A stretch of 64,000 nucleotides of DNA from positions 62,001-126,000 of the forward strand of contig NZ_AQXX01000141.1 of the NCBI RefSeq assembly GCF_000376785.1, read 5' to 3'. The notes under the pieces are model-generated. The model was not told where the DNA came from, did not search any database, and worked only from the letters and a program-made list of their open reading frames with translations. Every line of letters starts with the position of its first letter. The first letter of the stretch is position 1. This document shows positions 1 to 8,273 of this stretch, one piece after another. This DNA is from Hahella ganghwensis DSM 17046. GTDB taxonomy: Bacteria; Pseudomonadota; Gammaproteobacteria; Pseudomonadales; Oleiphilaceae. A program made the position numbers and the translations under genes.

Positions 1-26
1 CTTTAAATCCGGTTTAAACGGACGAT

Positions 27-55
27 AAAACAGGGGCGGATAACGCGCCTGTTTT
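27..55 (+). terminator. Hairpin with T run, end of an upstream cargo transcript
   Basis: AAAACAGG (27-34) pairs with CCTGTTTT (48-55), and an inner GCG/CGC extends the stem. The flanking A and T runs make it usable in both directions. It probably ends a gene left of the window and separates it from the cargo gene starting at 91. Confidence 0.5.
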
Positions 56-90
56 CCGAAATATGGCTAGACATGGAGATCTACTGCAAG

Positions 91-1518
91 ATGAATGCAC
101 CCGCCAATTTTGATACCAGAATCCCTCAACCCACCGTGGTCAACCATGGCTTTCAACGGGTGATGGGCAACGCTGCCTCCGGCTATATCCTGGTGTCCGA
201 TATCACGGACGACATGCCTTTTATCAATGGACGCAAACTCTTTATCGAAGGCAAGGTAGCCAAACTTTTCGCCAGTTTGATATTGGGCAATGAACGCGCC
301 TACGCCACGAAGGTCATGCACGGCCTTTCTCAACTGCGTTCCAGCGCGGGAGGCTTTGAATCCTACTCCAATGCGCGTAACGCCTTCGAACATGTGAGCC
401 TGATCGAAGATATGCGGATCAGCTATATCATCTTACAGGAAGGAAACAGTCAGGGGCTGTCAGCGGGGATATACATCACCGATATCGAGATCGTGCAACA
501 TGCGAAAGGGCATCAACCAGGGTTGTATCAAGTCCAAGGTAAAGACAAGGGCTGGGCGGTTGATGAAGAAGTAATCAACACGATCCCCACTCGTCATGCG
601 GCTATTAATGGGCTTGCGAATAGGCTGGAAAATGCTGCAATGAACATTATGCCAGACATAATCACCGAAGCGGCCTACAAGGAAGAAGCTTCTAAAGTGG
701 AAGCCGAAGGTTACACCCTGGCTTACAACCCGCCACCACTGTACCGTCGGGGCACGGAATGGATCACGCCCGAGCAAAAAGCCAGCTCCGCCGATTTCAC
801 CGCCAACCTGCTGGCGAAGGCCCTGTACGACGCTCAGGTAAAAGGCCAGGAGGTGAAGTGGACCGTACACGGCGATGGAGCCATTCTGCTGCTGAACGCC
901 TTGAAGAAGTTACCGCCATATCTCCCACTGACCAAGCACACTCTGTTCTTCGCCGCTCCGGCCCCGGTGATGACCAAGCTGTTCGACGAAGTGGAGCGAC
1001 ACAAGATGGCCCTGGCCAAAGACGTGATGAAATTCCAGAGCGACGACTGGCGCAGCATCACGGTCCGCACCAGGCAGCAGTGGCAGGTCAGCCAGCGTCT
1101 CCAGGCCTGGGGCGAGGAATACAGCGAAACTTCGGCCCGCTTGGCCTATCGGGCGAAGAAAGACGTCCAGAGCGTCGGCATCCGGGTCATTGGGGCGGCG
1201 GGCACCACCTTCGGCCTGTGTCACCTTGGTGATGCCATATCTAGCGGAGTGACACCGAGCGAGGCGATAAGCGCCTGGATCGGCGGAATCGCGGGGGCCG
1301 CCACCGTGGGCTGGGCCACCTGGACCAAAGCCGACCTCTACCGTAATATGGCGGGGGTTTACAGCACAGACAAAAGTATCAATCCCCACATGAGCCCGCA
1401 TAAAAGCAGTGAGGATTTCAATATTCAGGCCCAACAACAGATGAGCCAGAACGGCAAAGCCAAAACCCTGTTCGGCATGGTACGGGATATGGGCAAAAAT
1501 CTGCGGAGTCGCTGGTAA
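91..1518 (+). CDS. Unrecognised 475-aa cargo protein with C-terminal hydrophobic hairpin; possible secreted toxin
   Basis: I do not recognise the family. I chose ATG at 91 because GGAG at 76-79 lies 11 nt upstream; an in-frame ATG at 73 lacks a site. No signal peptide is visible. Around residues 260-290 a segment with HGDGA and a following Leu-rich stretch suggests an alpha/beta or Rossmann-like core. Residues about 360-415 hold two glycine-rich hydrophobic segments that could be membrane helices. GC content jumps from about 50% (90-720) to 60-75% (about 780-1340) and falls to about 47% after 1380, as in a mosaic gene. The stop overlaps the next start by 1 nt (TAATG). Location in a Gmt-like island, coupling to a second gene and hydrophobic helices would suit an antibacterial effector, but this is inference; a defence component is equally open. 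Confidence 0.6.
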   Translation: MNAPANFDTRIPQPTVVNHGFQRVMGNAASGYILVSDITDDMPFINGRKLFIEGKVAKLFASLILGNERAYATKVMHGLSQLRSSAGGFESYSNARNAFEHVSLIEDMRISYIILQEGNSQGLSAGIYITDIEIVQHAKGHQPGLYQVQGKDKGWAVDEEVINTIPTRHAAINGLANRLENAAMNIMPDIITEAAYKEEASKVEAEGYTLAYNPPPLYRRGTEWITPEQKASSADFTANLLAKALYDAQVKGQEVKWTVHGDGAILLLNALKKLPPYLPLTKHTLFFAAPAPVMTKLFDEVERHKMALAKDVMKFQSDDWRSITVRTRQQWQVSQRLQAWGEEYSETSARLAYRAKKDVQSVGIRVIGAAGTTFGLCHLGDAISSGVTPSEAISAWIGGIAGAATVGWATWTKADLYRNMAGVYSTDKSINPHMSPHKSSEDFNIQAQQQMSQNGKAKTLFGMVRDMGKNLRSRW

Positions 1519-2321
1519 TGCGCTGGTTGCAACGTTTTAAAGCCTCCAAGATGAACCCGATGAGACCGGACATTGAGAAGGCTCCCTGGATGAGCTTTGA
1601 CTTGTCGGGCACGCAACTTCGGTTCCGTTGCCCACCTCATGAAGTGATTGGACCTATGAAACTTGGTCCACAGAGCGTGCCTATTTACCAGGATGACGTG
1701 TTCAAACCCTGGATGAACTCGGAAGGTAGAGGGATGTTTATCCGTTTGCTCTTCACAGGCTGGAATTTCTGGGACAAACCCTTCGGGGAAGGGGCTATTG
1801 GAGATGTCTCGCTTGATATTGTTCTGACCAAACGTCATCCCCACTACCGGAAAATCGATAGCCTGTTGAAGCAGGCGGATATGAAGGCGTGGCTGTTAAG
1901 TCGTTGTGACAGTTTTTGGGGGGGGGCAAACAGGGATAAGTGGGAAAGTCGAGAAATTAAGGTTATGCCGGTTATACCAGAGCAGCATTTTTGGCGTTAC
2001 CCACAATCTCCCGACGATATACAGCAAGTGGAAGTCAATGGTACGCAGTGGTACAGCTATATTGCCGACAGACCCAACGGCCCCAAACAACGGCTGTGGC
2101 ATGTGGCGATTTCGGATGACCATGAACTGGAGTTAGATTTCCGACCTGGCGCTACAAACCGGCTCTACTATGAACCCGACCATGACCTGGACGGTGCCGT
2201 GGAAAAGAGCATCAAGGAATTCATGTCCCACGTTCATCTCAAGTTATCTCCAGACGCGCAAAAGCGTTATGACGAGGTGAAGGCAGAGGAAGCGGTAGCC
2301 ACCCCCCGTACTTCCGCATAG
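1518..2321 (+). CDS. Unrecognised 267-aa cargo protein, coupled partner of the preceding gene
   Basis: The start overlaps the preceding stop (TAATG at 1516-1520), so the two are translationally coupled. The protein is rich in Trp, Tyr and Pro, has no signal peptide or membrane segment, and looks like a soluble cytoplasmic or effector-associated domain. It contains patches such as LLFTGWNFWDKPFGEGAIG and RLWHVAISDDHELELDF, which I cannot assign to a family. A run of nine G at 1918-1926 lies inside the reading frame; loss of one G would move translation to a frame that stops at 2136. Size and position would allow an immunity or accessory role for the 475-aa protein, but nothing in the sequence proves it. 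Confidence 0.6.
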   Translation: MRWLQRFKASKMNPMRPDIEKAPWMSFDLSGTQLRFRCPPHEVIGPMKLGPQSVPIYQDDVFKPWMNSEGRGMFIRLLFTGWNFWDKPFGEGAIGDVSLDIVLTKRHPHYRKIDSLLKQADMKAWLLSRCDSFWGGANRDKWESREIKVMPVIPEQHFWRYPQSPDDIQQVEVNGTQWYSYIADRPNGPKQRLWHVAISDDHELELDFRPGATNRLYYEPDHDLDGAVEKSIKEFMSHVHLKLSPDAQKRYDEVKAEEAVATPRTSA

Positions 2322-2325
2322 ACCG

Positions 2326-2350
2326 GGGTCGGGCCCCCAGGGCACGACCC
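2326..2350 (+). terminator. GC-rich hairpin just after the cargo pair
   Basis: GGGTCG (2326-2331) pairs with CGACCC (2345-2350), with an inner GCCC/GGGC stem and a 3-nt loop. It begins 5 nt after the stop codon of the 267-aa gene. No T run follows, so it is a terminator or an mRNA 3'-end stabiliser. Confidence 0.4.
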
Positions 2351-2393
2351 TTAGTAGCGCCCCCACAACCTGCTGACAGAAAACAATCCCACC

Positions 2394-2570
2394 GTGAAGA
2401 ATATAAAAACCCCAATCAGAGACTGTGTCTGCCCTCTTTACGAATTGAGAGTGCTCGCTGAGACGCTGCTCCGTAACGACCAATTAACAGTTTATGGTTA
2501 TCAGTGGCTGATGGAGTATTGTGACGAAGTTGAAAACCAGGAGCCCGACAAGACTAGCGATAGAAATTAG
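2394..2570 (+). CDS. Possible small cargo gene, 58 codons, GTG start
   Basis: An open frame runs from a stop at 2355 to TAG at 2568-2570. The first usual start is GTG at 2394. The 58-residue product starts VKNIKTPIRDCV and continues with an amphipathic region (LYELRVLAETLL, then QWLMEYCDEVENQ) that looks like real protein rather than random translation. There is no good ribosome binding site, and I do not recognise a family. The rest of the gap between 2322 and the operon end at 2736 shows only the hairpin at 2326-2350; 2571-2735 is AT-rich with no gene that I can support. Confidence 0.35.
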   Translation: MKNIKTPIRDCVCPLYELRVLAETLLRNDQLTVYGYQWLMEYCDEVENQEPDKTSDRN

Positions 2571-2735
2571 ACCTTTGCGTGTCTGGTCTGGCAGATAGCG
2601 ACAAATTGACTGTCGGCTCTAACAAAAGGAGCGATTTTCAATCATCTCAAGAAATTAATTCATATTTATCATGTAGATACGTGTTTATGGATGGGAACTA
2701 ACTAGAGTCGTTTAACTTGCTTAAACACTCTCAGG

Positions 2736-3134
2736 TTATCTCTTGCTAAACTGAACCAGAGGTTGGTCCAGCTTCGTTTGCGTTACACCATACATATCTG
2801 CATTTGCCTGCCATATTTTAAATCTCTCAAGCAATTTTTGATTTACAGCCTTGAGTCTTTGATTGTCTTCGGTCAGTTTTTCGATACGCTCATTCGCTTC
2901 GTTAATGTCATTGATCCAGCCTGCTTTCTCGGTTGGAGCCTTTAGCGCAGCCTTGCGATCCTTCATTGCTATTTTAAGCTCTGTCAATTTCGCATAAGAC
3001 TGGCGAGTTTTGCTGATCCCAAGCTTCTTTTCGCACGCCTCGACTAGAAGTGGCCATGTCAGCTTAGGCGCAGACCATTCATCAATTAGCTTTTTGATGC
3101 GCGCCACATCCTTTTGCGTTAAGTGTTTTCCCAT
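2736..3134 (-). CDS. Small coiled-coil protein of the recombinase module (VPA1267-like)
   Basis: 132 aa. The N-terminal half (about residues 5-60) is basic and helical and could form a DNA-binding HTH-like fold; residues about 75-115 form a heptad-rich coiled coil (NERIEKLTEDNQRLKAVNQKL). It starts 2 nt after the stop of the 734-aa recombinase with GAGGT just upstream, so it is the last gene of the operon. The layout, a small coiled-coil protein after large tyrosine recombinases, parallels TnpC of Tn554, where the small protein aids recombination. I think it belongs to the VPA1267-type family beside Gmt modules. A role as recombinase accessory is inference. Confidence 0.7.
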   Translation of the reverse strand: MGKHLTQKDVARIKKLIDEWSAPKLTWPLLVEACEKKLGISKTRQSYAKLTELKIAMKDRKAALKAPTEKAGWINDINEANERIEKLTEDNQRLKAVNQKLLERFKIWQANADMYGVTQTKLDQPLVQFSKR

Positions 3135-3136
3135 CG

Positions 3137-5341
3137 CTATACCTCTATCTCATCCAACATGGCTGACAGCTCATCCAAAGCTGGCAACGCCTCTTGATCC
3201 TTGATCTCAATTACCTGCGGTTCGATAAGACCCACCATTGCGGCGGCATTGTTCGTAATATTCCAACCATTATCAACATTCCACACGATGTCGCCATTTT
3301 CAAGCTCAGGATCTTCAAGGAGTTTGATCAGCGCGTCGCACTTAAAAAGATCTTTGCTCACTTTTTTAACCCATTCCGTTGCACCAATTTCCCCTCGAGA
3401 CTCCGCAGCAATCGCATCGCTATAGCGTTTCTGCAGGTAATCCCGCTCCTCTTTGAGATTCTTAAGTTTTTCGTCATCGCCCTTCACGCAGGCGAGTTTT
3501 CCGCATCGCAGACACGATCCCATTTTAGGGCAAGGCTCGCTCGCAAAATTGTGCACACAAACGCCTACATGCGATTGATGAATGACTCGATCCTGATCGC
3601 TTTCTGCAAGGTCAGTCACATCGCTCAGGCTCAAGGGTGCATTCGTCCTGACCTTCTCTAGGCGCTTGGCGTTAATCTGTTTAGTTTTGGGGTGAACTGC
3701 TGCAACCGCTTGGGTGCGCTCCTCGACCGTTTCATGGTTGTACACAGATCCCATACTCGTGCGCCCTGAGAATGCATCTATCAGCAGTTGTGACAAACCT
3801 GCTCGCTGCATCTCCGTATTCAGCTCATGGCGAAAGGCGTGCGAGTTCACCCGAACCCCCTTGTATCCGTGCCGCTCAAAAATACTCGGTTGTTTCGAAC
3901 TGCCACCCAATTGCGCCGACATGCGCCCCTGTTTAGCTGCGATTTCCACGCCGAAGTTGGCCAACTTAGCTACGGCACTCTCTGCTACAAGAGCACCTGT
4001 GCGCACCGTGAATAGCGCATCACGGTACTTAACACGCTGCTTACCATCTTCGGGACGCGTTGTGTACGGGAAGTCCTTCGGCAGATATTTTTCACGCATC
4101 AGGATATTGAGTTTGCGCAGCGTAATGACAAATTTATCGTCAAATTCAATTCTCTGAAGACCGGGCTTACCCTCAAGATAAATTGGCTTTCCCTTACTAG
4201 TATCCCAGCCATCCTGTATCTCATCCAGTATAGCCCTTGCGGCAGGACCTAATGACTTGAGTTCAGCCATCGGGATTAAGAAAGACACCTTGAATTTGGA
4301 GCGTGGCGAGTTTTTCCCTACCACATGGATTTTGAGAGCAGAGCACACTTCCGAGTAGGTCAGCGGATCATCTAGGCTTTTATCCGGCACCCCCTCATGC
4401 GGCGGAAACTCATCTGGATGGTCTTCTAGCCAGGCTGCATATGTACGAGCTTCTTCCGTTATGGGTAGCATCCTTTCGATAAGGCGTTCCACAACCGGCT
4501 CCATGCCCGTCATAACTGGTTTAAGTACAGCCCCGAAACCTTTCTCTGCATACCATCGCAAAAACATGCGCTGACCGACTCCCTTATGCTCTTTGAAAAC
4601 GATGGGGGCGCACTCAACATCTGCCAATTCACCGATGCGGCCGGGCTGACTCAGCAAGAGGCCGCACGCTGAAGTGATAACAATATCCAATGGATCGGTC
4701 AATTTGTTGTTGAACAGTTCACCCAAAGCTAAGATTGACTCTCGACTCGGTAACTTCTTCTCACGATCCAGCTTCTGCTGCTTTAGAGTACCTCTCCCTT
4801 GATATATCAGCGGAGAACTCCATCGAAAGGAAGTGGCAAGTAGTCTTTTACTTCCCATCAACTTTATGATTCTTTCAAGCGTTTTGCTTCTTAAGTACGC
4901 AGTTTGGGATAACGGCCATTGTAACTGCATAAGCCCGCATGCACGGTTGCAGACCGCAGCCGACACCTGCGTAACATCCCGTGCGCCCGTCAGCTCGACC
5001 AGAGCCATCTCAAGAGCCTTGAGAGCGCCAAGCCAACCACCAATGGATTTTTTCCTATGAAACACACAACGATTCACTACGACCGCCTTGGCGAAATCCA
5101 TGAAGGGTGATTGCATAACTAACCTGGTTTCAGCAGTGGCTCTTCTAGGTGATCCCAGCGCCGTAAAGGTAGCGCTTTCTATTCCCGATTCATGCCATGA
5201 ATCCATATCCCATCGAATGCTTGCATGGACTCGATCAGGAACGCCCTTTGGCAGAGTAGCCTGCGCCCACACGATAAAGGCATCCAATTGCTCGGCAGCC
5301 TCAAGATCAGCCTTGGACTTAAAATCAATGATGTTGCTCAT
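3137..5341 (-). CDS. Large tyrosine recombinase-like protein with C-terminal Cys cluster (Gmt module)
   Basis: 734 aa. Tyrosine recombinase landmarks: box I Arg235 in GRIGEL, Lys267 in the beta-hairpin, box II H501-A-F-R504-H505, and a candidate nucleophile Tyr534 in SVYNHE. The usual His/Trp before the nucleophile is replaced: the segment reads SGRTSMGSVY with Arg527 at that place. After the catalytic domain there is a cysteine group (C595, C604, C610, C613, C618) likely to bind zinc, then a coiled region and an acidic tail. The start overlaps the previous stop by 4 nt (ATGA). This probably corresponds to the large GmtZ/VPA1269-type integrase, but I am not certain which Gmt letter applies. 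Role: strand exchange or structural partner in island movement. Confidence 0.78.
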   Translation of the reverse strand: MSNIIDFKSKADLEAAEQLDAFIVWAQATLPKGVPDRVHASIRWDMDSWHESGIESATFTALGSPRRATAETRLVMQSPFMDFAKAVVVNRCVFHRKKSIGGWLGALKALEMALVELTGARDVTQVSAAVCNRACGLMQLQWPLSQTAYLRSKTLERIIKLMGSKRLLATSFRWSSPLIYQGRGTLKQQKLDREKKLPSRESILALGELFNNKLTDPLDIVITSACGLLLSQPGRIGELADVECAPIVFKEHKGVGQRMFLRWYAEKGFGAVLKPVMTGMEPVVERLIERMLPITEEARTYAAWLEDHPDEFPPHEGVPDKSLDDPLTYSEVCSALKIHVVGKNSPRSKFKVSFLIPMAELKSLGPAARAILDEIQDGWDTSKGKPIYLEGKPGLQRIEFDDKFVITLRKLNILMREKYLPKDFPYTTRPEDGKQRVKYRDALFTVRTGALVAESAVAKLANFGVEIAAKQGRMSAQLGGSSKQPSIFERHGYKGVRVNSHAFRHELNTEMQRAGLSQLLIDAFSGRTSMGSVYNHETVEERTQAVAAVHPKTKQINAKRLEKVRTNAPLSLSDVTDLAESDQDRVIHQSHVGVCVHNFASEPCPKMGSCLRCGKLACVKGDDEKLKNLKEERDYLQKRYSDAIAAESRGEIGATEWVKKVSKDLFKCDALIKLLEDPELENGDIVWNVDNGWNITNNAAAMVGLIEPQVIEIKDQEALPALDELSAMLDEIEV

Positions 5342-6936
5342 GCTTCACCCTCGCCAACATTAGAAGATTCAAGCATGGCCCTGCAGTCGAGAATCACCTT
5401 GCGGCAGGCCAGAATGGCACGATTCCAGATTGCCCCCGTAGTTTTATCTGTGGCGATGGTTTGCGCACGGCGGCGCTCCATACGCTCAAGGACTACGCTA
5501 TGATCAGCATCGAGGAGTGGTTGGAATTTGCTGCACGTATAGCAGCTAAAGGGCGCATCCAGGTGGCACAATGCATCCGTACCGCAGACCGCCAAATCCT
5601 CAATCTGGCGATCCTCTCGATCACCATTCTTAGCAGAGTCGCGTTCCTTTACGATCGTGCCTGTAAACGCACTTACAACCAGCGCGAGATGGTCACTCAT
5701 CTTTTCGTCAATCAGTGCCATCAACTCCGCTGAGATCTGCCTGTATTTACGGACTGACCTTGTATTTTTATGCATGAGCGCGCGAGCCATTGCCAACTCA
5801 TCCAGCCCAGCGTTCGAGAGATCTGTTCCGAGCGTATGCTTAAAGCGATGACCTCTCGTGACTTTCAAAGGCTGATGAGTTCGCGGAGAAATCGGAAATC
5901 CAGGCATACGCTCCATGCGCTCCAACCAATCTTTTATTGAGCGAGTCGGTGCATGAAACCGCGCCTGTGGTGCAACCTCAAGCGCTTTGAAATCAGGATA
6001 ATCAACCAATACTGGAACTTGCCATCTACTAAAAGAACCACATCCAGGATCAATTTTTTGACGAAAGAGCGGCACATTTTTGATTGCTTTATCCCAATCA
6101 GCTCGATCAGGGTATTCTTGCTTGAGATGCGCTAGGATAATCGCCTGATAGGCCTGAATGGTATTGTAGAGGTCTTCATCCAAGTTGAAGGTCTCTGACT
6201 TTGCTCGGAAGCCTGCACCATCTTCCTCTCTCTGCTTCGCCCAGTAGATCCGAATTTTGTAGCCCTGTTCGCACTTTATAAAATCGTCAAAGACCATCAT
6301 TCGAAGCTGACATCCGCGCTGCCCGTAGATCATCAACAACCGCATATAGAGGTAGTGCTCAGGATCTAAATTTTCATGGCAGAACTGTTCATGCAACCAG
6401 TAATGCAATGCATTTTGCTCCTCTTGGGTAAACGGTCCTTTCTCTGGATCTAGACTAAGAATTGGATCGTTTTTCGAACGTTTTTTTCGGGGCAAATCTT
6501 TGTACGCATCAACTAGAGTGACTGAAGGCCGCCGTTCAAGTGCTTCGCACGCCTGCCAAAACACCATAAAACCCACTAGGTTGGAAAATTCGGTTATGCT
6601 AAAGCGCTCGCGAAAATCGATCAGATGATCTTCATTTAGGGGATCAAGACATGCATGAGCGGCCCGCGACAGCACCGAAACGACTAACGCTACAGTGCCT
6701 TGTGCTACCTCAGCCATGCGATATGCTAAGGCAGCTTGTAACCAACGCTGCCAACTAGATGGCACGCACGCAATTGCAGTCTGCCAGTTAACCTTGTCTG
6801 TACTTGCTTTGTTAGGATTCCACATAGGCATAGTGGGAGTGAAATACTCACCACACCTTGCCGGTCTGGGCGTATCTAGCCAATCATCCAGAGTATCCTC
6901 AGTGGGGGCTGTGAGAGCTTCAATTTCGATACTCAT
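5338..6936 (-). CDS. Second tyrosine recombinase-like protein, HxxK variant, with Cys cluster (Gmt module)
   Basis: 532 aa from the ATG at 6936, which overlaps the preceding stop (ATGA) and has AAGGA 9 nt upstream. Recognisable sites: Arg207 in YGQRGCQL, a Lys region in YWAKQR, box II H363-R-F-K366-H367, His389 in LMHKNT, and nucleophile candidate Tyr398. Box II carries Lys where family members normally have Arg, which is unusual for an active enzyme. C-terminal cysteines C451, C457, C465 and C468 suggest a zinc site like that of the 734-aa partner. It resembles Tn554-type and Gmt recombinases that work as a set. The exact Gmt name is uncertain. Confidence 0.75.
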   Translation of the reverse strand: MSIEIEALTAPTEDTLDDWLDTPRPARCGEYFTPTMPMWNPNKASTDKVNWQTAIACVPSSWQRWLQAALAYRMAEVAQGTVALVVSVLSRAAHACLDPLNEDHLIDFRERFSITEFSNLVGFMVFWQACEALERRPSVTLVDAYKDLPRKKRSKNDPILSLDPEKGPFTQEEQNALHYWLHEQFCHENLDPEHYLYMRLLMIYGQRGCQLRMMVFDDFIKCEQGYKIRIYWAKQREEDGAGFRAKSETFNLDEDLYNTIQAYQAIILAHLKQEYPDRADWDKAIKNVPLFRQKIDPGCGSFSRWQVPVLVDYPDFKALEVAPQARFHAPTRSIKDWLERMERMPGFPISPRTHQPLKVTRGHRFKHTLGTDLSNAGLDELAMARALMHKNTRSVRKYRQISAELMALIDEKMSDHLALVVSAFTGTIVKERDSAKNGDREDRQIEDLAVCGTDALCHLDAPFSCYTCSKFQPLLDADHSVVLERMERRRAQTIATDKTTGAIWNRAILACRKVILDCRAMLESSNVGEGEA

Positions 6937-8195
6937 TCTGCACATCCTTCACTAATTTTGGCCTCTACCCCAGCGCGTATTGCTTTGAATTTATCCGAGC
7001 GCTTTTCCATGGCGTTATCTGCTTCTTCCTTCCAGAATTTAGCCCCGTAGAGGCCAGGCATATTAGATTCAGCACTCCACCCAAAGGCAAAAGTGAGAAC
7101 CTTTTGAACCTGCGTCGTGCAATACTCTGGCGTAAGGGCATCCAACTCATCCCTCATACTTTCTAGCAGTGTATAGACTGCATCATGACGCAGTATATGA
7201 AGATGAATGTGTTTCAGTTCTGGCACTGCAGCTCCCAAACGAGGCAGAACGCCATCCAGCGCTTTAATGCTCAATGCCTTGCCTTCATTTCGACGATGGG
7301 ATACCAACAAGAAAGGATGCTTTTTGGCCGCAGATGACTTCTTCAAGATTCGATAATTATCCACATAATCCTTTAGCGCCCAGCTAAGCTCATCACTCAT
7401 CACCAGCTGACGCTCGTGGGTCTTAAATTGAGGGGCGTCTGGACGCACATCGATCGCCTCATTCTCAAGATTAACAATGGCTAGCTGACCGCTATGCCAA
7501 TGAATATCGCAAATTTTAATTAGTAGCATTTCAGAACGACGCAACCCCATGTCGAGCCCCAACAGCAACACGATATAATTACGCAACTTCAGCGCTTTAT
7601 TTGCGAATGGATTCTCAGCACTCTCTGGATGCATGACTTCCAACAAACGCTCACGTTCCTGATGGGCAAGACCTTTCATATCGTCAACCTTGCCCTTTTT
7701 CCACGCAGGTTTAGCAGCTTTTATCTTGCGATTAAAGCGCAGATATACGTCATCAATCGCTCCTTCGCTCGTGGAACTATCGCCTAGTTTGTCATAGAGA
7801 AATTTGAGGTAGTCCCGCACAGACTCAAGCCGCTGTTGAGCATGTACTCTACCCACGCATTTAAACGCTGCAGGAATCAGTCGAGCACCTCTATATTTTT
7901 TATCTAAAGTTGTTTTTTGGAAAGCCGCGTCCGCGACAAAGCGAGAGATCTCTTCATCGGTCAGATAACTGGACTCAGGCCGTTGTTCCAAGCGGGTAAT
8001 CAGATCTATCGACTCATACTCAAGAAAATCCTCAAATAACCCAATGTGATCAAGATACTTTTTTTGTGTATTCAATGCTCGAGCTGAGAGCTCGATGGTT
8101 GCATAAAGATTTGGATAATAGACAGGGAAGCACTCTTTCATTAACAACTTTGCTCTAAAACCATTTAACATTATCTCTACTGTTTGGTGACTCAT
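6933..8195 (-). CDS. Tyrosine recombinase with complete catalytic set, first gene of the Gmt-like operon
   Basis: 420 aa. I use the ATG at 8195, 6 nt after GGGAG, rather than an upstream start at 8258 that lacks a site. Catalytic residues are canonical: Arg219 in GLRRSE, Lys258 in FKTHERQL, H333-I-L-R336-H337, Trp373 in FGW, and Tyr383 in PGLYGAK. The N-terminal part (about residues 30-140) should be the core-binding, SAM-like domain. It is the promoter-proximal gene of a coupled operon with the two other recombinases and the coiled-coil protein, and probably is the GmtY-type recombinase. It most likely does the DNA cleavage for excision and integration of the island. Confidence 0.82.
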   Translation of the reverse strand: MSHQTVEIMLNGFRAKLLMKECFPVYYPNLYATIELSARALNTQKKYLDHIGLFEDFLEYESIDLITRLEQRPESSYLTDEEISRFVADAAFQKTTLDKKYRGARLIPAAFKCVGRVHAQQRLESVRDYLKFLYDKLGDSSTSEGAIDDVYLRFNRKIKAAKPAWKKGKVDDMKGLAHQERERLLEVMHPESAENPFANKALKLRNYIVLLLGLDMGLRRSEMLLIKICDIHWHSGQLAIVNLENEAIDVRPDAPQFKTHERQLVMSDELSWALKDYVDNYRILKKSSAAKKHPFLLVSHRRNEGKALSIKALDGVLPRLGAAVPELKHIHLHILRHDAVYTLLESMRDELDALTPEYCTTQVQKVLTFAFGWSAESNMPGLYGAKFWKEEADNAMEKRSDKFKAIRAGVEAKISEGCAE

Positions 8196-8208
8196 AATCC
8201 GCTCCCAA

Positions 8209-8269
8209 AACTTAACTTTTTTAACTAAAGTAACGACCAAATCTACAATCAAATACAACTTAACTTTTT
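8209..8269. repeat. 13-bp direct repeat at the island end
   Basis: AACTTAACTTTTT occurs at 8209-8221 and again at 8257-8269, 48 bp apart, in the AT-rich leader of the first recombinase gene. Spacing near 4.6 helical turns and the terminal position suit recombinase arm sites or an operator for the recombinase operon. No third copy was noticed near 2571-2735. Confidence 0.5.
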
Positions 8270-8273
8270 GAAA

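Noticed and set aside
910-1437. 175-codon open frame on the minus strand
   Set aside because: It lies inside the GC-rich part of the 475-aa cargo gene, where antisense frames stay open by composition; it has no ribosome binding site and a repetitive Gly/Arg/Pro content.
2571-2735. Right-hand end or attachment site of the recombinase element
   Set aside because: No copy of the 13-bp repeat or of the palindrome at 8280 was found here, and cargo continues to the left, so the island end is more likely outside the window.
2736-8195. Tn554 proper
   Set aside because: The plan is similar (several tyrosine recombinases plus a small protein), but there are three recombinases with different sizes (420, 532, 734 aa) and an ATGA-coupled order closer to Gmt modules.
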